Position numbers and translations under genes: made by a program | Assembly (NCBI GenBank): GCA_937934275.1 | Contig: CALHAM010000060.1 | Location: 1 to 64,000 of the forward strand | Length of the DNA stretch: 64,000 nucleotides | Direction: 5' to 3' | Source: an uncultured Saprospiraceae bacterium | GTDB taxonomy: Bacteria > Bacteroidota > Bacteroidia > Chitinophagales > Saprospiraceae | Part shown: in pieces, positions 34,081-42,654 of the stretch | Position numbering within the stretch: the first letter of the stretch is position 1 | Layout of the letters: each line of letters opens with the position of its first letter | Notes under the pieces: generated by a model | Seen by the model: only the letters and a program-made list of their open reading frames with translations | What the model was told of the DNA's origin: nothing | Databases searched by the model: none

Positions 34081-35451
34081 TCACAAGGTTTTTAGGTATT
34101 CGATGATGGCTCGGCGCTCCTCGTCGCTGAGGCGGTCGCCAAAAGTGTGGCCGCTGTTGCCATAGCCGGGTAGGGTAGTGTCGTATGTTCCTGGCGAAGA
34201 GGGTTTCTCTTCAGTGCGATAGCGCCAGCCCAACCGCTCGGGGTCGTAGTCGCTGTTGTCGAAGGAGCGGCGCCAGTATTTGGGCCGCTGGGCGCTATTG
34301 AGCAAATCAGCCACTGTAGGCACAGAGCCGTTGTGCAAATAAGGAGCAGTGGCCCAGATGCCGTCTAAGGGAGGTGCGATGTAGCCGGAGGTGGGCCGCA
34401 GCTCACCCTTGTAAGGCCCCTGGGCAAACCAGCTGCGGTTGTACCAGGTGTGGTACTCCGGATATTTCTGGTACGCTTGGGCCAGTAGCGGGTCCGTGCC
34501 AATGCGACTCAGCTCGACAACGCGATTGGGGTAAGTGGGCTGTTGGCCATAGGTCCCGTGGCATTTGGAGCAATTCTTCTCGAAAACCATTTTGCCTTTG
34601 GCTGCCAAGGGGGTGTCGATGGCAAATGGGTATGGGGGCGGTTGGAGGGTGCGTATCCAGGCGATGACATTTACCAAATGGCTATCTACGCGGCGCGCTT
34701 CGGCGCTGTCGGCCATCGTCAGCATGGCTGAGGCAGAGGAGAGGCGGGCAAAGTCGCCTCGGCCTAGAGCGTTGTAGTAGAGTGCATGCTTTTTTTTCAG
34801 TAGCCACCAGGCGGGCACATCCGTGGGCACGACCTGCACAGGCAATGAGAACTGGGGGGAATCTATCCAGGTTAGGTCTTCAGCTCGGCGGTGGGCGGCC
34901 AAAACAGCAAAGATTTTATCGGCAGGGTTAGGGCCGCGCACCTGAGTCCGGATATACGGGGCGAGCGCTTTTTGGCTTCGACTAAAAGGCAAATAAGCCT
35001 CCCATTCAGGAGAGTTTTTGCCGAAACGCATTTCTACAGCTCGGTCGAACAGTGCTGACGGCGCGGGCTGGGTGTAGTCGGAGGTATTGTTCCCTAGCCC
35101 GATGATGAGCTGCCCATTGAGGCGTTCGGCGTGACAGGTCAGACACGTCGGTGCCGCCACCTTGACACCGTTGGGCGCTTCAACGGCGTTAAACATATAC
35201 GGAAGCCCCTGACTGTCGCCTGTGCGGCCCAACTCATCGGCGTTTTCTCCTGAGAGGGTCTGGAATAGCGACAGCGGAATGCCCGAACGCACTACGTCGC
35301 CATAGAGCAAGTAGCGATAGCCAGCTTCCGGGTCGCCGGTGCGCTGTGCCGTAGGCGGTATGTCGAAATAGCCCTCCTCTTCCCGCAGGACAAACTGGCT
35401 TGCGAAAAAGCCGATGAGGAGCAAAAGCAACCCGCAGAAAGCGCGACGCAT
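34081..35451 (-). CDS. Exported di-haem c-type cytochrome (RoxA/di-haem peroxidase-like)
   Basis: 456 residues. A signal or anchor helix (FCGLLLLLIGFFASQFVL) is followed by two covalent haem sites, CLTCH (near residue 99-103) and CSKCH (near 294-298). The C-terminal part has GYIAPPLDGIWATAPYLHNGSVPTVADLL, the stretch conserved in RoxA-type and related periplasmic di-haem proteins. It could be a peroxidase, an oxygenase or an electron carrier. It is shorter than RoxA (~650). It probably acts in the periplasm. Confidence 0.83.
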   Translation of the reverse strand: MRRAFCGLLLLLIGFFASQFVLREEEGYFDIPPTAQRTGDPEAGYRYLLYGDVVRSGIPLSLFQTLSGENADELGRTGDSQGLPYMFNAVEAPNGVKVAAPTCLTCHAERLNGQLIIGLGNNTSDYTQPAPSALFDRAVEMRFGKNSPEWEAYLPFSRSQKALAPYIRTQVRGPNPADKIFAVLAAHRRAEDLTWIDSPQFSLPVQVVPTDVPAWWLLKKKHALYYNALGRGDFARLSSASAMLTMADSAEARRVDSHLVNVIAWIRTLQPPPYPFAIDTPLAAKGKMVFEKNCSKCHGTYGQQPTYPNRVVELSRIGTDPLLAQAYQKYPEYHTWYNRSWFAQGPYKGELRPTSGYIAPPLDGIWATAPYLHNGSVPTVADLLNSAQRPKYWRRSFDNSDYDPERLGWRYRTEEKPSSPGTYDTTLPGYGNSGHTFGDRLSDEERRAIIEYLKTL

Positions 35452-35491
35452 AAGCCTGTAATCTCTCTATTTTTTTCTACCTACGTGGCGA

Positions 35492-35499
35492 CAAAGCTA
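35492..35499 (-). promoter_or_regulatory. Candidate -7 box (TAGCTTTG) for the di-haem cytochrome gene
   Basis: The minus strand reads TAGCTTTG, a full TAnnTTTG match 40 bases before the ATG at 35451. The -33 element is not clear. Confidence 0.42.
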
Positions 35500-35573
35500 A
35501 GAACTGCGCCAGAGTATCTCTGTATCGTATCCTTTGCTCTTTGAGCAATCCGTTCACTGGGCTGCTGAAGGGC

Positions 35574-36404
35574 TTAAAGTTTCTGTAGTTGCAGCATTTC
35601 CCGGTTCTCAAGATACGGAGAGCGCGTGCGCCGCAGGAGAAACTTTTCGCCTTCCGCGGTGCTGATGGTGGCGCCCTCCTGCCAGGGCTTGCCGCTGTGC
35701 AAAGCTTCTCGGGCGGCGTCGTACAAAATGGCGTGCGCCTCTGCTAACGCCTTAGTGGTGCGTACAATTTCGAGGTCCAGCATGCCAAAGTCGTCTAACC
35801 CGTATGTGTAAGCACAGCTGAGGCCGTCCACTTGGAACATGCCGAAATAGACCCAGCAGTACAGCGGCAATTCGCCGCGGTCCATTTGGCGGGCGGCCTC
35901 CAGGAAGAAATCGCGCGAGTGCAGCAGGTAGTGGCGCGGCAAATAGATGCCGTAGGCGCGCGAGCTCTCTAACACGGCAGCGGCTACGCGCGTATACGCC
36001 TTGTAGACCGCCACGGGTGTTTGGCCCACACCCACCACGGCAAGGGTAAGTTGGGCTTGATGGCGCGGAGCGTCTTGGCGTGCTGTACCCCACAACCAAG
36101 CGCCTTCCGCCGCCGAGCGTACCTCCGTAAGAGCCATGGGATAGCCGACATACTGTAAGACAACGGTGATGCCACCCCAGTATAGCGTCATCTTCTTGTC
36201 GCCTAATTGAAACGAGTCGGCGGCAAACCCCCAATCCTTGCGCAGGATCGGCACAAGCGCACGAAAATCGGGCACCTTGGCCTCGCGCAGCAGAATCACC
36301 CCCGAAACGGTGCGCACCGATGCCGACGTAGGCCCTGTTTGGGCAAACGCCGCCGGAGCCACATAGAGGAAAATGAGCAAAAGAAAACTAATGGTTCTAA
36401 ACAT
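35574..36404 (-). CDS. DUF4261-family protein with signal peptide
   Basis: 276 residues from the ATG at 36404, which begins a signal peptide (MFRTISFLLLIFLYVAPAAFAQ). The rest matches the DUF4261 pattern as I remember it: ILLREAKVPDFRALVPILRKDWG, the middle AQLTLAVVGVGQTPVAVYKAY, ESSRAYGIYLPRHYLLHSRDFF, LPLYCWVYFGMF and CAYTYGLDDFGMLDLEIV. DUF4261 proteins are usually cytoplasmic and sometimes linked to polymorphic toxin or immunity settings; an exported one is unusual. Function unknown. A structured non-coding region precedes it. Confidence 0.75.
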   Translation of the reverse strand: MFRTISFLLLIFLYVAPAAFAQTGPTSASVRTVSGVILLREAKVPDFRALVPILRKDWGFAADSFQLGDKKMTLYWGGITVVLQYVGYPMALTEVRSAAEGAWLWGTARQDAPRHQAQLTLAVVGVGQTPVAVYKAYTRVAAAVLESSRAYGIYLPRHYLLHSRDFFLEAARQMDRGELPLYCWVYFGMFQVDGLSCAYTYGLDDFGMLDLEIVRTTKALAEAHAILYDAAREALHSGKPWQEGATISTAEGEKFLLRRTRSPYLENREMLQLQKL

Positions 36405-36439
36405 AAAAAGCGGTTTCTGGTAAAATGCTGGTGAAGTGT

Positions 36440-36586
36440 ATAACCACAAAAAACCAAAACGGGCTTCATCTACGAGACGCTCCTTATCAGAGTCTCGGCC
36501 TTCGCACCCATAGGTGACAGCAAAAGCCCCTCCGCCCTCGGATTTTTACCGGGAGCCTCCCCTGTGCGTCTCGGCCCAAAAAAACC
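36440..36586 (-). promoter_or_regulatory. Structured leader RNA candidate with cobalamin-riboswitch-like core
   Basis: On the minus strand the ends pair through CGAGACGC (36566-36573) and GCGTCTCG (36473-36480), 8 bp. Inside come CAGGGGAGGC (36555-36564), a CCCGG-TAAAAAT-CCGAGGG stem-loop (36535-36553), GCTTTTGCTG (36518-36527) that can pair back to CAGGGGAGGC with wobbles and one mismatch, a CACC/GGTG hairpin (36505-36516), GAAGGC, and GATGAAGCCC. The order resembles the cobalamin riboswitch core (CAGGGAA, GGTGNAAATCC, CTGTAA, GGGAAGG, GAAGCCAG), but the B12-box end CAGGAGACCTGCC is not present. It lies between the NSS small-subunit gene and the DUF4261 gene. Confidence 0.4.
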
Positions 36587-36730
36587 TTATCCACCTCGCG
36601 GGAAGTTAGCCTTCTCCTCATCTACCTCGTCGGGAGGACCCGAGCGCAGCACCCGCCAAAAGAAATAACCGGCCATCGCGATGACGACGCCGTTGGCCAA
36701 AAGCATGGTTATCAATGCAGCCGTTTTCAT
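36587..36730 (-). CDS. Small subunit of an NSS transporter (MetS-like)
   Basis: 47 residues from the ATG at 36730: MKTAALITMLLANGVVIAMA begins the single membrane helix, followed by GYFFWRVLRSG and an acidic tail. It lies ten bases downstream of the NSS symporter gene. This matches the MetP-MetS arrangement of actinobacterial methionine/alanine importers, where the small subunit is required. A longer in-frame start overlaps the symporter and is not membrane-like. Identity rests on size, helix and context. Confidence 0.7.
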   Translation of the reverse strand: MKTAALITMLLANGVVIAMAGYFFWRVLRSGPPDEVDEEKANFPRGG

Positions 36731-36740
36731 AATTGAGCCA

Positions 36741-38339
36741 TTAGTCGTTGCGAATAACAGGAATGTAGCCCTCGCGCTTTCGCTTGCGGTCGGCCAGCCA
36801 GACAAGGTAGGCAATGAAGGCAAATACCGCGACCAACAGCCAGCGCGAGGCGTTGACGAAAAGGTGCTTTTTCTTTAACTCGGCAATTTCTACAGGGTCA
36901 GTAGCCTTTTCAAGAGCCGCATAAATGTCCTTGTTGGCTATTTTGGCCAAAATACCCCCTTCACCTAGCAGACTTCCCACAAACACAATGATCAGAATGA
37001 TGGGCGTGATATACTTGATGATATACTTATAAGCAATCGGTACACGGATGTCGGCATTGCGCGTGATTTCAGCCCAGCCCTTGTCCATGCCAAAAATCCA
37101 GGCAAACAAAATGATTTCCAGCATCGCAAAAACCACCAGCGACACTGAGCCGGCCCAGTAGTCGTATTCATCAAAGACACCGTATTGGAAAAAGAATACC
37201 GTTGGGGCGCCCAACAACAGCGTTAGCCCGCCAAAGACCCAGGCGGCGTGCTCGCGCTTCCAGCCAAACTCGTCGCGCAAAAAACCCATGACCGGTGTGC
37301 CCATAGCCAACGACGAGGTGATGCCCGCAAAGAATAGCAGCCCAAACCAGGCCATGCCCGCTAGCGCCGCCAAAATAGGGCCCCACTGCTGGAATAAGTA
37401 CGGCAACGTGCGAAAACCTAGGCCCAACCCCCCGGTCTGCGTCATCTCGATGACGCGCTCTACGCCTAAATAGCCCACCGAAATGGGAATAAGGATGGCC
37501 GCGCCTAGCACTACTTCTACAAACTCGTTCATCCAGCCGGCCGACATGGCGTTGAGCGCCACGTCGTCGCGTTGCCGCAAGTACGAGGCGTAGCACTGAA
37601 TGCTCCCCATCCCTACCGATAAGGTAAAAAACACCTGACCAGCGGCCGCTAGCCAAACCTTAAAGTCCCAGATGGAGTCAAATTGAGGCGTCCACAGGAA
37701 GTTTAGGCCTTCCGTACCCGGGTAAATGGCTCCGTCTACGCCCTCTTTTAGCGTGATGCCGCGAATGGCTAAGAAAATGCCGAAAAAAATCAACATCGGC
37801 ATGCCAACCTTCGCCGCTACCTCTACCCCACCCGCTAAACCGCGGGAGAGTATCCACGTATTAAGCAGTAGGCAAATCAGCCAAAAGACAATCGGTTCCG
37901 CTGTGCCCAAGCTCACGTAGTCGGTGAACATTTGGCTCACAGCCATACTATCATAGCCAGTAAAGGCTCCCGATACCGAACGCCAAACGTACGCCAGCGT
38001 CCAGCTCTCTAAGTAACAGTAATAGGCTGCTACTGCCAAGTTGGTGAAAATGCCGAATACTCCCACGTATTTCCACAGCGCGCGCCCGCCGCTGATGTTG
38101 TTTAGAATAAAAGGCGTCGAGTGATCGCCATACTTGCCGCCATAGCGCCCCATGCTCCACTCTACAAACAACAGCGGCAAACCCATCAGCAAAAAACAAG
38201 TCAAGTATGGGATGATGAAAGCACCGCCGCCATTTTGAATGGCCTGAGCCGGAAAGCGCAAGAAGTTACCTAAACCTACGGCATTACCCGCCATAGCGAG
38301 CACTAAGCCAACGCGAGAGCCCCAGTTCTCTTTGCTCAT
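36741..38339 (-). CDS. NSS-family sodium-dependent symporter
   Basis: 532 residues, about 12 membrane helices, inner membrane. NWGSRVGLVLAMAGNAVGLGNFLRFPAQAIQNGGGAF is the first helix with the sodium-site residues of the LeuT fold, and FFTLSVGMGSIQCYASYL is helix 6. Substrates of the family are amino acids or other small amines. The small downstream ORF suggests a MetP/MetS-like amino-acid importer. The C-terminus has an extra ~60-residue region between the last helices. Confidence 0.88.
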   Translation of the reverse strand: MSKENWGSRVGLVLAMAGNAVGLGNFLRFPAQAIQNGGGAFIIPYLTCFLLMGLPLLFVEWSMGRYGGKYGDHSTPFILNNISGGRALWKYVGVFGIFTNLAVAAYYCYLESWTLAYVWRSVSGAFTGYDSMAVSQMFTDYVSLGTAEPIVFWLICLLLNTWILSRGLAGGVEVAAKVGMPMLIFFGIFLAIRGITLKEGVDGAIYPGTEGLNFLWTPQFDSIWDFKVWLAAAGQVFFTLSVGMGSIQCYASYLRQRDDVALNAMSAGWMNEFVEVVLGAAILIPISVGYLGVERVIEMTQTGGLGLGFRTLPYLFQQWGPILAALAGMAWFGLLFFAGITSSLAMGTPVMGFLRDEFGWKREHAAWVFGGLTLLLGAPTVFFFQYGVFDEYDYWAGSVSLVVFAMLEIILFAWIFGMDKGWAEITRNADIRVPIAYKYIIKYITPIILIIVFVGSLLGEGGILAKIANKDIYAALEKATDPVEIAELKKKHLFVNASRWLLVAVFAFIAYLVWLADRKRKREGYIPVIRND

Positions 38340-38506
38340 GTGCGAAAATCGTTTTGTTTTTAGGTGTCAAAAAAGAAAGAGCGCATGTTTTCCAGCGGGA
38401 AAGATAGAGCGATGTCAGAAAGCTGAGCACAAAAAACTTTCGGTGCATTCCCCAAGTAGAGGCCTTAACGTTCATCCAATGCCCAGCAGTAGTTTTGGGT
38501 CAGGGT

Positions 38507-39691
38507 TCAAAGTAAGCGCTTGACGGTGGCATCGCTGCTCAAACGCCCCTCAGGGGTCAGGCCGCTCAACAGGAGGATGCCCGGCTTTTTGCCCGGCTCG
38601 AAGCTGCCCAGCACATCGTCAAAACCCAGGGCTTGTGCGCCGTTGAGCGTAGCCCAGCGCAGCAGGGCCTCAAAGGGCACATAGCTTTGGTAGCGCGCAA
38701 TAGTTTTCATTTCCTCTAGTACCGACAGCTGCCAGTTCGACGTCAGACTGTCGGTGCCGATGGTCAGGCGGGCGTCGGTTTCCAGAAAATAGCGGTAGTT
38801 CGGCAGGCGGTTCTCGATGTAGAGGTTTGCATTCGGGCAGGTGGCCCAAAACACATGGGCACTCCAAGCCTGTGCTGCGCGAATATCGTCAGCAGTCGTC
38901 AGGGTGTTATGAACGAACAAGGTGCGCTGCCGCGGATCTAAGTGCTGTAAGGCGAAGTGAATGGATGTCTGCCCAGTTGGCTCGAAGGCGCTTAGGTCAA
39001 TGCCAAAACGCCCGTAGAAGTCGTAGAAGCCGCCTTTTCCATATAAAAAGAGATCATTTTCGTCTTGGGTCTCTTGGTTATGGATGCTTACCGTTACGGA
39101 CCGGCCTGCGTTGGCTTGAGCGATTTTCTGGAAAAGCGTTGGGCTAACGCTGTAGGGCGCATGCGGTACGAGTGCCTTGCGACAATTGTGGGCTTCAGGC
39201 GCCGCCTCGTACACCGGCATCCAATCGCACATAGCTTTCTCGGCACCCTCGTCTTGAAGGAAGTCAAACAGTTCTACGAAGGTGTAGTAGTGTAGGCGCC
39301 CCTTTTCTTTGATAGTAAAAGTGTCGGTCGTGTTGGAGATGTCGCCCACGGCGATGATGCCGTTGTTGAGCATTTCCCTTTCGGCACGTTCGATGGCCTC
39401 AGCGATGACTTCGGGCGGGAAGTTGCGCTTGGTCACCACGTCGGTGATAAAGGGAATGAGGCCGGTACCCGTGTTGACAAGGCCTTTCATATGCGAAAGT
39501 TCCAGATGGCAGTGCGTGTTTACCAATCCGGGCACGAGAGCACCGTTGAAGTGCTGGACTGATGTCGGGTCGTGGTCGGCTAATCGTTCAATAGCGAGAA
39601 TACGGCCCTCGGCATCGGTAATGAGAACGCCGTTCTCTACAGGGGCGGAGGAGACAGGGTAAATGCGCTCGGCGGCAAGTTTTCGAATCAT
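38507..39691 (-). CDS. Amidohydrolase-superfamily deaminase, possible aminofutalosine deaminase
   Basis: 394 residues, metal-dependent TIM-barrel hydrolase. Metal and catalytic residues: HCHLELSHMKG (HxH), VPHAPYSVS, SIHNQET, FVHNTL and the Asp in IGTDSLTSN. It is of the ATZ/TRZ or cytosine-deaminase-like subgroup, which includes 6-aminodeoxyfutalosine deaminase (MqnX). The futalosine-pathway gene mqnC lies 1.3 kb away, with one gene between, on the opposite strand. A role in menaquinone synthesis is an inference; guanine or other base deaminase activity is possible. Confidence 0.72.
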   Translation of the reverse strand: MIRKLAAERIYPVSSAPVENGVLITDAEGRILAIERLADHDPTSVQHFNGALVPGLVNTHCHLELSHMKGLVNTGTGLIPFITDVVTKRNFPPEVIAEAIERAEREMLNNGIIAVGDISNTTDTFTIKEKGRLHYYTFVELFDFLQDEGAEKAMCDWMPVYEAAPEAHNCRKALVPHAPYSVSPTLFQKIAQANAGRSVTVSIHNQETQDENDLFLYGKGGFYDFYGRFGIDLSAFEPTGQTSIHFALQHLDPRQRTLFVHNTLTTADDIRAAQAWSAHVFWATCPNANLYIENRLPNYRYFLETDARLTIGTDSLTSNWQLSVLEEMKTIARYQSYVPFEALLRWATLNGAQALGFDDVLGSFEPGKKPGILLLSGLTPEGRLSSDATVKRLL

Positions 39692-39727
39692 GAACGAAGA
39701 CAGACAGCGTAGTTTGAGCAGGGGGTA

Positions 39728-40765
39728 CTAACCAGGAATATCGTCTGGCGGCTTGTTAGTGCTCTGAAAAATTGGCGGTGCGGGCGGCGCCTTGCGCAAC
39801 ACGCTCGCCTCCGGCTGAGTGAGTACAGGAGCTGGCGGCATTCCAACTGCCGTGCTCCCGCCGGTGCGCGAGGAAAGGTTGCCGCGGAAATTGACCAACT
39901 GCTTCAGCAGGTCGTACCAAAACTTAGCGCCCAAAGAGATAGCTAGGGCCGTTGTAAGCCAGCCCACCAATTTGAGAAACCACCAGTTAATGCGCTCTTC
40001 GTCGGAAGGCCATTTTACTTCGCTCCACCCGATGCCTAACGGCGAGCGCAGGGCGCCAATATTTTTGCTGATCAATGAGTCCATACGCGCCCGAGCTGCT
40101 TGCAGGTCGGGGTTGGTGAGCGCTTCGCCCAAATCGCCGGGCGCAGGCTGGGTCTGCACATATTGTGCGGCTGCGTCGGCGAGGAAATCGCGGAAGGCCG
40201 CATTGGTGCTTAGCGAGGAGTAGATGTTTACCACGTCTACATTGAAGATGACGGCTATCAAGAACCCAATAAAAATAAGCCAGCTTCGAATGTTGTTGAC
40301 ATACCACTCAGAGGCCCGCTCCATAACCTCGTTGTACCACTCTTCTACTTTCATGCGAAAGCGCTCCAGGTCGCCCTGCGCCTCTTGGTACAAAAAGATG
40401 AGCACCTGCTTGAGGCGCCCTTCCGGCAACTGTTCTAAGGCCTCTTTAATGTCTCCACCTTCGTAAATGCGGGTTTGGTCCAGCAAAATGCCGGAAAAGG
40501 TACTTGGGCGAAGGTAAGAAGGAGGCAGCGTCTTGGGCCGCAAAAAGCGCAAGAAAGACGCCTTTTCGCCCATTTGCTTGTAATAAGGGTGTTGGGTAAA
40601 GCCCTCAGCAAGGGCATCGCCAAGCATGCTGCGAAGCGCATTGACCAGGTTCTTGCCGCGCAGCGTCAGCAAGCCCGATATCACCTCCATCACCGTAGTG
40701 GCCAGCAAACTAAAAAGCAGCAGGACGAAAACGATGCCGATGATGATGGAAAGCAGGCTAAACAT
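39728..40765 (-). CDS. Hypothetical membrane protein
   Basis: 345 residues. There is an N-terminal helix (LLSIIIGIVFVLLLFSLLATTVMEVISG), a ~140-residue soluble helical part (GRLKQVLIFLYQEAQGDLERFRMKVEEWYNEVMERAS), a second helix (SWLIFIGFLIAVIFNVDVV), and a third near residue 275 (LVGWLTTALAISLGAKFWYDLL). A proline-rich tail follows. I recognise no named family. Proteins of this layout occur in Bacteroidota without known function. A -7 box precedes it. Confidence 0.7.
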   Translation of the reverse strand: MFSLLSIIIGIVFVLLLFSLLATTVMEVISGLLTLRGKNLVNALRSMLGDALAEGFTQHPYYKQMGEKASFLRFLRPKTLPPSYLRPSTFSGILLDQTRIYEGGDIKEALEQLPEGRLKQVLIFLYQEAQGDLERFRMKVEEWYNEVMERASEWYVNNIRSWLIFIGFLIAVIFNVDVVNIYSSLSTNAAFRDFLADAAAQYVQTQPAPGDLGEALTNPDLQAARARMDSLISKNIGALRSPLGIGWSEVKWPSDEERINWWFLKLVGWLTTALAISLGAKFWYDLLKQLVNFRGNLSSRTGGSTAVGMPPAPVLTQPEASVLRKAPPAPPIFQSTNKPPDDIPG

Positions 40766-40802
40766 AGTGGTATTGTGTTTTCGGTCTCTTCGATACAGGC
40801 AG

Positions 40803-40810
40803 CAAACTTA
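40803..40810 (-). promoter_or_regulatory. Candidate -7 box (TAAGTTTG) for the 345-residue membrane protein
   Basis: The minus strand reads TAAGTTTGC, a full TAnnTTTG match 37 bases before the ATG at 40765. Confidence 0.42.
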
Positions 40811-40977
40811 CAGCGTGATTGGCGCTTCAGCCGAATAAATTCCTTACAGGAGTACGCACTGTGAAAGTTGTTTTCAAGGCATTTTTCAGACGACTACGTG
40901 CAAAAGTATCCATGCTGTGGGGTATTTCGCCAAGACGGCAAGCGCTTCGAATACTCGGAGTGCAAACCTCCGAGGTT

Positions 40978-40985
40978 TATCTTTG
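40978..40985 (+). promoter_or_regulatory. Candidate -7 box (TATCTTTG) for mqnC
   Basis: Full TAnnTTTG match ending 38 bases before the ATG at 41024. Its position supports that ATG rather than the in-frame ATG at 40868, which lies upstream of the box. Confidence 0.5.
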
Positions 40986-41023
40986 TTCCACAGCCGACGC
41001 AAATTTGCGCACACGCAACCACT

Positions 41024-42178
41024 ATGACTGCATCATCACAAATTGCCGACTTGCTGCACCGTGCACTCCGCTTGGAATGGCTCACTCCAGAAGAAGGCGT
41101 TTTCCTCTTCGAACAAGCCTCTACTGCAGACCTGATGTACGTGGGTAACCAGCTGCGCCAGCACCACGTACCCGGCCGCACGGTTACCTGGATCATCGAC
41201 CGAAACGCCAACACGACCAACGTCTGCATTGCCAATTGCAAGTTCTGCAACTTCTATCGCCGACCCGGCCACGAGGAAGCCTACATCACTACCTTAGAGG
41301 AATACAAACAAAAAATTGAAGAAACCTTTGCTTTTGGCGGCGAGCAACTGCTGTTGCAAGGAGGACATCACCCCGAACTAGGCCTCGACTATTACACTCG
41401 CCTCTTTCGGGAGCTAAAATCCCTTTACCCGACCCTGAAACTACACGCCCTTGGTCCGCCCGAAGTGGCGCACATCTGTAAACTAGAGGGCATGAGCCAC
41501 TACGCAGTGCTCAGCGCGCTCAAAGAGGCCGGGTTAGACTCTCTACCCGGTGCTGGCGCCGAAATCCTCAATGACCGCGTGCGGCGCCTTATCTCAAAAG
41601 GTAAATGCGGCGCCCAAGAATGGCTCGACATCATGCGCGCCGCCCATCAGCTGCGCCTGACCACCTCCGCCACTATGATGTTTGGCCACATCGAAACCAA
41701 CTTAGAGCGCATGGAGCACTTCGCCGCCATTCGCCAGGTGCAGTCTGAAAAGCCCGCCGATGCTAAGGGCTTTATTGCCTTCATCCCTTGGCCCTTTCAA
41801 GATGAGGATACTATCCTGAAAAAACTCAAGCGTGCGCGCAACGCCGTCACAGGAGATGAATACGTGCGCATGATCGCCATGAGTCGCATCATGCTGCCCA
41901 ACATCGTCAACGTACAAGCCTCCTGGCTTACGGTGGGCAAACAGGTCGCCCAAGTGTGCCTGCATGCCGGTGCCAATGATTTTGGCAGTATTATGATCGA
42001 AGAAAACGTGGTCTCGGCAGCCGGTGCTCGCTTCCGATTTACGGCCGATGGCATCCAGCGCGCCATCCGAGAGGCGGGCTTTGAGCCGCGTCTGCGCAAC
42101 CAACAGTACGAATTTCGCGAACTGCCTGACAATATCCGTCAGCAAGAGCTGGATAGAGCTGTTCTGGTTGTTGATTGA
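41024..42178 (+). CDS. mqnC: Cyclic dehypoxanthine futalosine synthase (radical SAM)
   Basis: Radical-SAM enzyme that cyclises dehypoxanthine futalosine in the futalosine route to menaquinone. It is 384 residues. The cluster motif CIANCKFCNF (CxxxCxxC) follows RTVTWIIDRNANTTNV. LLQGGHHPELGLDYYTRLF, SLPGAGAEILNDRVRRLISKGKC and TTSATMMFGHIET match MqnC rather than MqnE, and GANDFGSIMIEENVVSAAG is the C-terminal signature. The other mqn genes are not adjacent, apart from a possible deaminase at 38507. Confidence 0.92.
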   Translation: MTASSQIADLLHRALRLEWLTPEEGVFLFEQASTADLMYVGNQLRQHHVPGRTVTWIIDRNANTTNVCIANCKFCNFYRRPGHEEAYITTLEEYKQKIEETFAFGGEQLLLQGGHHPELGLDYYTRLFRELKSLYPTLKLHALGPPEVAHICKLEGMSHYAVLSALKEAGLDSLPGAGAEILNDRVRRLISKGKCGAQEWLDIMRAAHQLRLTTSATMMFGHIETNLERMEHFAAIRQVQSEKPADAKGFIAFIPWPFQDEDTILKKLKRARNAVTGDEYVRMIAMSRIMLPNIVNVQASWLTVGKQVAQVCLHAGANDFGSIMIEENVVSAAGARFRFTADGIQRAIREAGFEPRLRNQQYEFRELPDNIRQQELDRAVLVVD

Positions 42179-42237
42179 ACAGAAAGCACACCCGCTTCAA
42201 TGCCCACAGGCTTCTGACAAGCGAGCCATCGCCTTCG

Positions 42238-42654
42238 CTACGTTTGCGGAGGCCGAGCCTCGCGCAATTGCTCCACTAAGGCCTGCACTTCCTGTAGCGA
42301 TTTTCCGCGAAAATCGGCAAAGCGATATTCCGGGTAGTGCGCTCGCAGATAGAGAATATAGTCGCGCCGCGTAGGCTCAGCCGGTAGTGCCGCCGGTATG
42401 TCTTCCATTTCCACAATGTAGTAACCCTCGCGCTCGAAAGCCGCCAACATTAGCTCTGTCGGCTCTTCTACGTGGCAAAACTGGCATCTCGAGGCATCCA
42501 GATGAGCATCCGAAAAGCCCCGCCGAGCTAAGTATTGGCGTCCGTAGGTGCATACTGTGTCGAAGTTAGAGGCTGCTTCCGGCACCAAGATATCGAAGTG
42601 CAACGTGGTGCCATCCGGCTGGCGAAAATAGGTATCCCAAACAGCGACTTTCAT
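42238..42654 (-). CDS. DUF2024-family protein
   Basis: 138 residues from the ATG at 42654, which opens the conserved MKVAVWDTYFRQPDGTTLHFDILVPE. CQFCHVEEPTEL provides a CxxCH-like motif, possibly metal-binding rather than haem, since there is no signal peptide. The C-terminal ~45 residues (RRDYILYLRAHYPEYRFADFRGKSLQEVQALVEQL) extend past the usual domain. Function unknown. It is convergent with mqnC. Confidence 0.8.
   Translation of the reverse strand: MKVAVWDTYFRQPDGTTLHFDILVPEAASNFDTVCTYGRQYLARRGFSDAHLDASRCQFCHVEEPTELMLAAFEREGYYIVEMEDIPAALPAEPTRRDYILYLRAHYPEYRFADFRGKSLQEVQALVEQLREARPPQT

Noticed and set aside
36483-36492. CTTATCAGAG on the plus strand, resembling the start of a SAM-I riboswitch
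   Set aside because: The following conserved SAM-I elements are absent and no plus-strand gene lies downstream.
37171-37656. 161-codon alternative frame inside the NSS symporter
   Set aside because: Shadow frame; the symporter frame is uninterrupted and conserved.
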